The position numbers and the translations under genes were made by a program. Source: Chloroflexia bacterium (lineage in GTDB: Bacteria > Chloroflexota > Chloroflexia > QHBQ01 > JADMIH01). From it: 5,020 nt of DNA. Of the stretch, positions 1-4,390 are shown one piece after another. Position 1 is the stretch's first letter. Each line of letters starts with the position of its first letter. A model generated the notes under the pieces. The model did no database searches. It saw only the letters and a program-made list of their open reading frames with translations, and had not been told where the DNA came from. The stretch covers positions 1 to 5,020 of the forward strand of contig JAICKM010000539.1 in assembly GCA_025927935.1 (NCBI GenBank), in the 5' to 3' direction.

Positions 1-1154
1 TAGGCGGGGCGGGCCGCCGGGGCCTCTTTAGAGGCCGCCGCGGTAGTGGCGGTCGCGGCCCATTGCCAGTCCATGCGGACCTTCAGCGCGCGCTCGATGG
101 ACTTCATCATGGGCAGATCCTGCACGGCGATGAGCGAGACGGCGGCGCCGGTTTTCTGGGCGCGGGCCGTGCGGCCAATGCGGTGGACATAATCCTCAAC
201 CGTCTGCGGCGCGTCATAGTTGATGACGTGTGAGACATCGGGGATGTCGAGACCGCGGGCCGCCACATCGGTGGCGACCAGGATCGGCGTCTCGCCGCTC
301 TTGAACTGATCGAGGGCGCGCAGGCGGTCGGGCAAGGCCAGGTCGCCGTGGAGGGCGACCGTGTTCATGCTGCGGGCGCGCAGGCTGCGGTGCAGGTCGT
401 CCACGTCGCGCTTGGTGCGCACGAAGACCAGCACGCGCTCGGCACCGGGGTCGCGCAGCAGGCGCATGAGCGTGGGAATCTTGTTCCCATCAGGGATCAT
501 GTAGACGGCCTGGGTGACGGTCGCCACGGTCATGGCCGGCGGGTCCACGCTGGCCTGGATCGGATCATGCAGCAGGCGATTGGCGAGCGGGCGGATGGAG
601 TCGGGCATCGTCGCCGAGAAAAACAACGACTGGCAGCGCGCGGGCAGGTAGGACACAAGCTGCTGCACGTCGGGCAAGAAGCCGAGATCGAGCATGCGGT
701 CCACCTCGTCCAGCACGAACGCCTGGACACCGTCGAGGTACAACTTGCGGCGGCGGATCAGGTCGAGCAGGCGGCCCGGCGTGCCGATGACCACTTGGAC
801 GCCATCCTGCAACTGGCGGATCTGCGCGGTCATGCTGGCGCCGCCGACGATGACGGCGGTGCGCACGTCCATATGGCGAGCGTAACTGGTAATCTCGTCG
901 TCCACCTGGTAGGCCAGTTCGCGGGTCGGCACGACGACGACTGTGTGCAGGTCGTCATGGCCGGTGATGCGGTCGAGCAGGGGCAGGACATAGGCCGCGG
1001 TCTTGCCGGAACCGGTCTGAGCATTGCCTAACACATCGCGGCCATCGAGCACGGCGCCCATGACGCGCTCCTGAATCGGGGTAGGGGTCACGTGGTCCCG
1101 GCCGGCGATACCCGCCTGCAACTCGGGACTAAAATCAAAATCTGTAAAGCGCAA
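1..1154 (-). CDS. DEAD-box ATP-dependent RNA helicase, RhlE/DeaD-like (3' end cut by window edge)
   Basis: ATP-driven remodelling of RNA duplexes and RNA-protein complexes in the cytoplasm, as in ribosome assembly, mRNA decay or cold adaptation. I read 384 residues. All core motifs are present in order: Q motif (PTPIQ, 24-28), motif I (AQTGSGKT, 45-52), Ia (PTRELA, 76-81), GG (104-105), Ib (TPGR, 125-128), motif II as DEVD (149-152), III (SAT, 180-182), IV (LVFVRT, 242-247), V (ATDVAARGLD, 294-303) and VI (HRIGRTAR, 324-331). A short Ala/Pro-rich tail follows from about residue 366. The start is TTG, because AAAGGA lies 9 bases upstream; the ATG in the next upstream stretch is in another frame and soon meets a stop, and the first in-frame ATG (codon 32) lies inside the Q-motif region. 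The last bases read GCC-TA, so the next codon is either a stop or Tyr, and the protein may end exactly at the edge. RhlE and DeaD/CsdA cannot be told apart from the core alone. The DEAD-box assignment is very safe; the subfamily is inferred. Confidence 0.96.
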   Translation of the reverse strand, partial: MRFTDFDFSPELQAGIAGRDHVTPTPIQERVMGAVLDGRDVLGNAQTGSGKTAAYVLPLLDRITGHDDLHTVVVVPTRELAYQVDDEITSYARHMDVRTAVIVGGASMTAQIRQLQDGVQVVIGTPGRLLDLIRRRKLYLDGVQAFVLDEVDRMLDLGFLPDVQQLVSYLPARCQSLFFSATMPDSIRPLANRLLHDPIQASVDPPAMTVATVTQAVYMIPDGNKIPTLMRLLRDPGAERVLVFVRTKRDVDDLHRSLRARSMNTVALHGDLALPDRLRALDQFKSGETPILVATDVAARGLDIPDVSHVINYDAPQTVEDYVHRIGRTARAQKTGAAVSLIAVQDLPMMKSIERALKVRMDWQWAATATTAAASKEAPAARPA

Positions 1155-1163
1155 CGCGGCGCA

Positions 1164-1169
1164 TCCTTT
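1164..1169 (-). promoter_or_regulatory. Ribosome binding site of the helicase (decides the TTG start)
   Basis: On the minus strand the sequence reads GAGAAAGGA, then 9 bases, then TTG followed by the helicase reading frame (RFTDFDF). This places translation initiation at TTG, position 1154. No ATG or GTG in this frame lies between the site and the Q motif. Confidence 0.8.
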
Positions 1170-1436
1170 CTCAGGCAGGCGCAGATTGGGGCGCATGCCG
1201 AACGGCGGACCTGACCAGCGGGGCTGTGCCGCGCGGATCAGGAGCCAATAATCGCAGGGGCCTGGCGTTTTGCTCTACCGGCCCGTCTCTTCTCATACAC
1301 TTCTACAAAGCGGGCGTGATGCCCGAGGCAGGCCGCCGTGGTCTTCAAACATCGCTCATGCGCGGGGGCGCTGGGGGAAGGGGGAAGTACCTGTATGCTC
1401 TTCTCTCGTCTTAGCCTGCTCAACATTGTCTTCTTG

Positions 1437-1465
1437 AGTATACCCGAATCAAGCCCGAAATGCAA
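1437..1465 (-). promoter_or_regulatory. Candidate sigma-70-type promoter for the helicase
   Basis: On the minus strand there is TTGCAT (1465-1460), a 17-base spacer, and TATACT (1442-1437). The -10 box matches the consensus at five of six positions; the -35 box matches at three (TTG only). Transcription would start near 1430, giving a leader of about 275 bases before the TTG start. It is the best promoter-like pair I found on this strand in the gap, but it rests on pattern matching only, and a closer promoter without a good consensus cannot be excluded. Confidence 0.42.
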
Positions 1466-1603
1466 GAGGGCACCTGGATATTCGTTTATCGGCAGCGCAG
1501 AGGCGCCGCGGACGCAGAGATTGTTAAAAGGAGTGAGGTTTACGATCTTTGCAGGTGGTTAGGTCGCCGCGTCTGTACATCGCGCGTTTAACCGGCATGC
1601 TTT

Positions 1604-1629
1604 CTGCTAGCTTTTGTTTCGATTAGCAG
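1604..1629. repeat. Short inverted repeat upstream of chaB
   Basis: CTGCTA and TAGCAG are exact reverse complements separated by 14 mostly T-rich bases, extendable by one G-T pair. It lies about 45 bases before the chaB start, so it could be an operator or a leader hairpin. With only six exact pairs, chance is a real possibility. Confidence 0.3.
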
Positions 1630-1662
1630 GATTGCCGGCCAACGGCGCCGGCGCGGGTTGAT

Positions 1663-1669
1663 GGAGGTG
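1663..1669 (+). promoter_or_regulatory. Ribosome binding site of chaB
   Basis: GGAGGTG is complementary to the 16S rRNA anti-Shine-Dalgarno sequence and lies 4 bases before the ATG at 1674. It supports that ATG as the start, which also gives the N-terminus MPY that is typical of ChaB proteins. Confidence 0.85.
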
Positions 1670-1673
1670 CTTT

Positions 1674-1886
1674 ATGCCTTATGATACGTTGAGCGATTTG
1701 CCGGACAGTGTGCGCGATAACCTGCCCAAGCACGCGCAGGAGATCTACCAGGCGGCGTTTAACAACGCCTGGGATGAGTACCACCACGATGAGGCGCGGG
1801 CGCACCGGGTGGCCTGGGGCGCCGTCGAGCGGGAATACGATAAGGACGACAAGACAGGCGACTGGAAGAAGAAGGCCGAGAAGTAG
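1674..1886 (+). CDS. chaB: ChaB family protein (putative cation transport regulator)
   Basis: A 70-residue, highly charged soluble protein with no signal peptide or membrane segment. It matches the ChaB family along its whole length: N-terminal MPY, then LPDSVRDNLPKHAQEIY (9-25), AFNNAWDEY (28-36) and AHRVAWGAVEREY (43-55), ending in a Lys-rich tail. Escherichia coli ChaB has 76 residues and very similar blocks (LPxSV, LPxHAQxIY, AFNxAWDxY, AHKVAWAAV). In E. coli the gene is next to chaA, a sodium/proton and calcium/proton antiporter, and ChaB was named as its regulator, although its biochemical role is poorly established. No antiporter is visible here: the gene stands alone, with a divergent helicase upstream and a convergent exported-protein gene downstream. 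Family membership is safe; the function is inherited from the family name and should be treated as tentative. Confidence 0.93.
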   Translation: MPYDTLSDLPDSVRDNLPKHAQEIYQAAFNNAWDEYHHDEARAHRVAWGAVEREYDKDDKTGDWKKKAEK

Positions 1887-1941
1887 CCAAGCTCGGCGTC
1901 GAAATGAAGCGGTAGCTACGCATAACCGGAGCGGACAATAA

Positions 1942-1971
1942 AGCGAGGGTGGGCCACAGCCCACCCTCGCT
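1942..1971 (-). terminator. Strong hairpin terminator between convergent genes
   Basis: A perfect 13-bp stem (AGCGAGGGTGGGC at 1942-1954, its complement at 1959-1971) closes a 4-base loop. On the minus strand the stem is followed by TTATTGTCC, a modest U-rich tract, so it best fits the terminator of the exported-protein gene, which ends 26 bases before it. On the plus strand the following bases are GCTTGCC, which is not U-rich, so for chaB (56 bases upstream) it is a weaker but still possible terminator. Confidence 0.82.
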
Positions 1972-1997
1972 GCTTGCCGGCGCCCGGCGCGGCTGGA

Positions 1998-3956
1998 TTA
2001 ATGAACGGTGAGAGTGCGCGCCGGGGACCAGGCGCTGGGTCTTCCGGTACCGTCGATGGCCTCTACCCGCCACCAGAGTTGCTGGGCCGGGAGGCTGCTA
2101 GTCGTGTATTGAGTGGCGAAGACATTGGTGCTGACGAGCGGCGACGCGAAACTGGACGAGGCGGCGATCTGGATCACGTAGAAGGTCGCGCCGTTCACGG
2201 TGGACCAGTCGAAGGTGATCGGCGTGCCGCTGCTGAAGCCGGCGCCGTCCGCGGGATCGAGCAGGGTCGGCGCGACGTTGGGCACCACGTTCAGGGTGGC
2301 CTGGACCGAGGCGCTCTGCCACGTAGCGGTCAGGGTGACGTTCTTCGCCGTGCTGACGGGCTGCGTCGTGGCCGTGAAGGACGCCGAGGTGGCGCCCGCC
2401 GGGATGGTGACGCTGGCCGGGACGGCGGCGGTGGCCGGATCGCTGCTGGACAGCGCCACGACGGCCCCACCGGACGGCGCGGGTCCGTTGAGCAGCACCG
2501 TGGCTGGGGCCGGATTGCCGCCGAAGGCGCTGGTCGATGTGGCGCCGTTGGCGAAGGTGATCTGGTCGAGCGCGGGCAGCAGGATGGTCATGCTCGCGCT
2601 ACCGCTGGATCCGTTGTAGGAGGCCGTGATCGTGACCACCGTCTGCGCCGTTACGTGGCCGAGCGTGAGCGTAAAGGCAGTGGACCCGACGGTATCCTGG
2701 GCGACGCGCACGCTGGATGAGACGGCCAGGGCGGATGGGTTGCTGCTGGTCAGGGTGACGACCGCGCCGCCGGGAGGCGCCGGGGCAGTCAGGGTGACGT
2801 TGCCGAAGAGCGCGGTGGTGTCTCCCGCCACTACGCTAGGCCGGCTAAGCTGGACATTGGCAATGCCGGTGGGCGGCACATCGGCAATAAAGCTGCGCAC
2901 CTCAGACCAGGGCGACAGTGCAGGCAGGGTAGGGCTGGAGTCGCCGTGCATAGCGCGTACGCGCCAGTATTTGGTGCCGGACGACATGTAGTTGAGGGTG
3001 TACTGCGAACCGTCGATCTGGTTGTTGCAGAACAGGATCGCCCCGCAATCGCCGGTGAAGTTGGGATCGTCGGCAACCTCCAGGGTGTACTCGCCCGACT
3101 GCGGGTTCGGGTCCACGTTCCAGGAGAAGGTAATGGGCAGCGAGACGTGCGCGCCGTTGGCCGGGCCGAGCAGGATCGGCGCCGGGGGCAGCGGCGCACT
3201 ATAGGTGATATTCACGACCAGCGTGGCACTGGGCAGACCAAGGGTGCCGTCGGCGGCGACGCCGCGGACGCGGGCGTAGACGACAAAGGGCTGCCCGAAG
3301 TCCATCCCGCGCGAGGGATCGGTCGTGACGATGGTGTTGACCTGTGAGCCGTTAAACGTTGAGTCCACGATGTCGTACTCGAAGCGATAGGATGCGGCGT
3401 TGGACACGGCGGTCCAGGTGTAGGTGTAGGATTCGTAGGGGTGGAACTGAGCGTTGGGGGCCGGGCCGGTGAAGGCGGGTGTGCCCGGCGTGCCCGCCGC
3501 CTGGCCGGTGATGGTGAAGCTGCGTGTAGGCGACCACGGACCGGTGACGAACGCGCCGTTGACCACATCGACGTGCCAGTAGTAGGTGCCGTTGGGCAGG
3601 CCACTCTCCGTGACCTGCGTGGTACCGTCGTTTGTGGAATCGTGGAGGACGACCACCTGGAAGGTCGAACTGGTGCTGATCTCGATATTATAGCCGAGAA
3701 TCCCGCTCGGATCGCTTACCGCTGACCAGGAGAAGGTGAGCGGCTCGACGAGTTGGGCGCCGGTGGCGGGTCCCAGGACGGTGGGGGCGGGTGGCCCGCC
3801 CGGCACGGCTGTGGGGGTGGGTGTGCTGGCCGGGGGGCGGGTGGGGGTGGGGGTATTGCCTCCTCCGTGCGAGGCGCCGGCGGGGTACGCCGGCAGGGCG
3901 AAGAAAGCCAGCAGCAGGGCCGCGAGGGCCACCCAGACTCCAAAACGTGCTTTCAT
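1998..3956 (-). CDS. Exported multi-module FN3/Ig-like beta-sandwich protein
   Basis: A 652-residue protein of unassigned function, probably secreted and probably binding surfaces, polymers or other proteins. A signal peptide is evident: MKARFG, a hydrophobic run to about residue 20, and a likely cleavage after an AxA-type site near residues 24-29 (AYPAGA). A Thr/Pro linker follows (TPTPTRPP, about 35-57). Then come FN3-like modules at about 57-150, 157-251 and 256-358, two Ig-like repeats at about 363-459 and 462-557, and a final FN3-like module at 560-652. The FN3-like modules share the pattern GPAxGAxxxxPxTFSW ... YxxEI ... YYWxV ... SPWSxxRSF. No enzyme domain, LPxTG signal, transmembrane anchor or dockerin is seen. 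Cys304 and Cys310 could form a disulphide. An upstream in-frame GTG (3965) overlaps the ribosome binding site itself, so I chose the ATG at 3956, which has AAGGAG 8 bases upstream. Exact module borders are estimates. Confidence 0.9.
   Translation of the reverse strand: MKARFGVWVALAALLLAFFALPAYPAGASHGGGNTPTPTRPPASTPTPTAVPGGPPAPTVLGPATGAQLVEPLTFSWSAVSDPSGILGYNIEISTSSTFQVVVLHDSTNDGTTQVTESGLPNGTYYWHVDVVNGAFVTGPWSPTRSFTITGQAAGTPGTPAFTGPAPNAQFHPYESYTYTWTAVSNAASYRFEYDIVDSTFNGSQVNTIVTTDPSRGMDFGQPFVVYARVRGVAADGTLGLPSATLVVNITYSAPLPPAPILLGPANGAHVSLPITFSWNVDPNPQSGEYTLEVADDPNFTGDCGAILFCNNQIDGSQYTLNYMSSGTKYWRVRAMHGDSSPTLPALSPWSEVRSFIADVPPTGIANVQLSRPSVVAGDTTALFGNVTLTAPAPPGGAVVTLTSSNPSALAVSSSVRVAQDTVGSTAFTLTLGHVTAQTVVTITASYNGSSGSASMTILLPALDQITFANGATSTSAFGGNPAPATVLLNGPAPSGGAVVALSSSDPATAAVPASVTIPAGATSASFTATTQPVSTAKNVTLTATWQSASVQATLNVVPNVAPTLLDPADGAGFSSGTPITFDWSTVNGATFYVIQIAASSSFASPLVSTNVFATQYTTSSLPAQQLWWRVEAIDGTGRPSAWSPARTLTVH
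2286..2870 (-). repeat. Two tandem Ig-like modules inside the exported protein
   Basis: Two segments of about 95 residues repeat the same pattern: APxPxGGAVVxLxSSxPxALAV or AAVP, xSVxxxxxTxSxxFTxT, then VTxTAxxxxxSAxxxL. They match clearly at protein level (for example GGAVVTLTSSNPS and GGAVVALSSSDPA) but are diverged at DNA level, which points to an old duplication rather than a recent one. They resemble Ig-like modules common in bacterial surface proteins. Confidence 0.7.
3832..3853 (+). other. G-quadruplex-capable G-run in the linker-coding region
   Basis: The plus strand has four G-runs of 6, 3, 5 and 5 separated by single bases (C, T, T). That fits the standard intramolecular G-quadruplex pattern with 1-base loops. 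On the coding (minus) strand it simply encodes the Thr/Pro linker, with codons such as ACC, CCC and CGC. The G-rich strand is the template strand for transcription of the exported-protein gene. Confidence 0.55.
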
Positions 3957-3964
3957 AACAGACA

Positions 3965-3970
3965 CTCCTT
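3965..3970 (-). promoter_or_regulatory. Ribosome binding site of the exported protein
   Basis: AAGGAG on the minus strand, 8 bases before the ATG at 3956. It shows that the in-frame GTG at 3965, whose G is the last base of this motif, is not the start. Confidence 0.85.
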
Positions 3971-4199
3971 AGTTGGGCCGCGGGGGGATAGGCAGTGCAG
4001 GATCGGCGCGAGTGCGCATGTCCAGCCGCGCTCGCCCGGTAGGGGCGGGGAGAGCACCATGCGGCGGGCACCGGTTCCTATGCGCATCACAACGCGCGGC
4101 CGGGGCGTAAAGTAGCGGCTTGATCCGGGATTACCGCAAGACGGTGCGCGGGCACTGCCCAGTGCCCGCGCGTTATGGCCGGCAGCCGGTGAGTCCGCC
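3971..4199. other. Divergent intergenic region between the exported-protein gene and tRNA-Glu
   Basis: About 230 bases with no supported gene. It must hold the minus-strand promoter of the exported protein, but no good -35/-10 pair stands out; TTGCGG with TACTTT 19 bases on (minus strand, about 4139-4109) is the best and is weak. The only strong structure is the inverted repeat at 4146-4171, listed separately. Confidence 0.55.
4146..4171. repeat. Perfect 12-bp inverted repeat
   Basis: GCGCGGGCACTG at 4146-4157 is followed after 2 bases by its exact complement at 4160-4171; as RNA it would fold with a 4-6 base loop. Neither side has a T-tract (GTTATGG on the plus side, ACCGTCTT on the minus side), so it is a poor rho-independent terminator. 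It ends 28 bases before the -35 box of the tRNA promoter and could be a binding site for a dimeric regulator, an insulating hairpin, or part of the leader of the divergent gene. Confidence 0.75.
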
Positions 4200-4228
4200 T
4201 TGACTTTCCCCAGGATTGATGGTAGAAT
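4200..4228 (+). promoter_or_regulatory. Sigma-70-type promoter of tRNA-Glu
   Basis: TTGACT (4200-4205), a 17-base spacer and TAGAAT (4223-4228): both boxes match consensus at five of six positions with ideal spacing. The transcription start would be near 4234-4236, about 30 bases before the mature tRNA. A strong promoter is what a tRNA gene is expected to have. Confidence 0.88.
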
Positions 4229-4244
4229 TACGCAAGTTGAGATC

Positions 4245-4260
4245 GGTGCGGCAACGCACC
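4245..4260 (+). other. GNRA-capped hairpin in the tRNA leader
   Basis: GGTGCG, GCAA, CGCACC: a perfect 6-bp stem with a GNRA-class tetraloop, lying in the predicted 5' leader and ending 5 bases before the first tRNA base. It could stabilise or space the precursor for RNase P processing. The role is inferred; the structure is directly visible. Confidence 0.55.
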
Positions 4261-4265
4261 CCTGT

Positions 4266-4342
4266 GGCGCATTCGTCTAGCGGCCCAGGACGCAGCCCTC
4301 TCAAGGCTGAGATCGGGGGTTCGAATCCCCCATGCGCTACCA
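4266..4342 (+). tRNA. tRNA-Glu (anticodon CUC)
   Basis: A complete 77-base cloverleaf with encoded CCA. Acceptor stem 4266-4272 pairs with 4332-4338, D-stem GTC/GAC at 4275-4277 and 4289-4291, anticodon stem CAGCC/GGCTG at 4293-4297 and 4305-4309, loop CTCTCAA with anticodon CTC at 4300-4302, five-base variable region, T-stem of five G-C pairs around TTCGAAT (4320-4326), discriminator A at 4339, CCA at 4340-4342. The U8-C9 and D-arm (GTCTAGCGGCCCAGGAC) closely match bacterial tRNA-Glu. It reads GAG codons, which suits a GC-rich genome. The first acceptor pair is a G-U wobble (G1-U72) where many bacterial tRNA-Glu have G-C. Confidence 0.96.
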
Positions 4343-4344
4343 TC

Positions 4345-4372
4345 GGCCCCGCCCCCGCGGGGCCTTTTCTTT
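4345..4372 (+). terminator. Rho-independent terminator after tRNA-Glu
   Basis: GGCCCCGC (4345-4352), a CCCC loop, GCGGGGCC (4357-4364), then TTTTCTTT (4365-4372). The stem is all G-C and the T-tract follows at once. It starts 3 bases after the CCA and ends 4 bases before the ribosome binding site of the next gene. Confidence 0.92.
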
Positions 4373-4376
4373 ACCC

Positions 4377-4383
4377 GGAGGAG
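4377..4383 (+). promoter_or_regulatory. Ribosome binding site of the PHP-domain gene
   Basis: GGAGGAG, 7 bases before the ATG at 4391. It is a strong site and supports this ATG over the in-frame ATG at codon 5. Confidence 0.87.
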
Positions 4384-4390
4384 CGCACTT

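Larger units (their letters stand above)
1155..1673. other. Divergent intergenic region between helicase and chaB
   Basis: No convincing gene is visible on either strand. Short open frames exist (for example 1226-1414 plus and 1238-1465 minus), but they lack good ribosome binding sites and recognisable protein patterns. The region holds the candidate helicase promoter, a 5-bp GC hairpin at 1311-1325 (CGGGC, GTGAT, GCCCG), a direct repeat of CGCAGAG at 1496-1502 and 1513-1519, and an inverted repeat at 1604-1629 (CTGCTA ... TAGCAG, 14 bases between). AT-content rises around 1430-1560 and 1575-1625, which suits promoter positions. I found no strong plus-strand -35/-10 pair for chaB; TTGTTA followed 17 bases later by GATCTT (from 1521) is weak. 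Confidence 0.6.

Noticed and set aside
348..1031. Long plus-strand open frame of 227 codons opposite the helicase
   Set aside because: It is the antisense shadow of a clear DEAD-box helicase with all motifs; its translation is low in complexity (rich in His, Gly, Ala, Val) and resembles no family.
1226..1414. Possible small plus-strand gene in the helicase-chaB gap
   Set aside because: No Shine-Dalgarno sequence at the proper distance and no recognisable protein pattern.
1532..1562. A GTG with AAAAGGA in front that would encode a short peptide beginning like the helicase N-terminus (RFT)
   Set aside because: It ends after about nine codons and the likeness to the helicase start is only a few residues, so chance is the simpler reading.
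1942..1971. Hairpin as a repeat element of a CRISPR or mobile element
   Set aside because: It occurs once, lies exactly between convergent genes and has a U-rich tail on one side, so a terminator explains it.
1974..2720. Plus-strand open frame of 248 codons opposite the exported protein
   Set aside because: Its product is extremely Gly/Arg-rich, as expected from reading GC-rich DNA in the wrong frame; the minus strand encodes a coherent signal peptide and beta-sandwich repeats with a ribosome binding site and terminator.
4266..4342. tRNA-Glu as an integration site of a mobile element
   Set aside because: No integrase gene and no second copy of the tRNA 3' end is visible in the window; the downstream PHP gene looks like an ordinary chromosomal gene.
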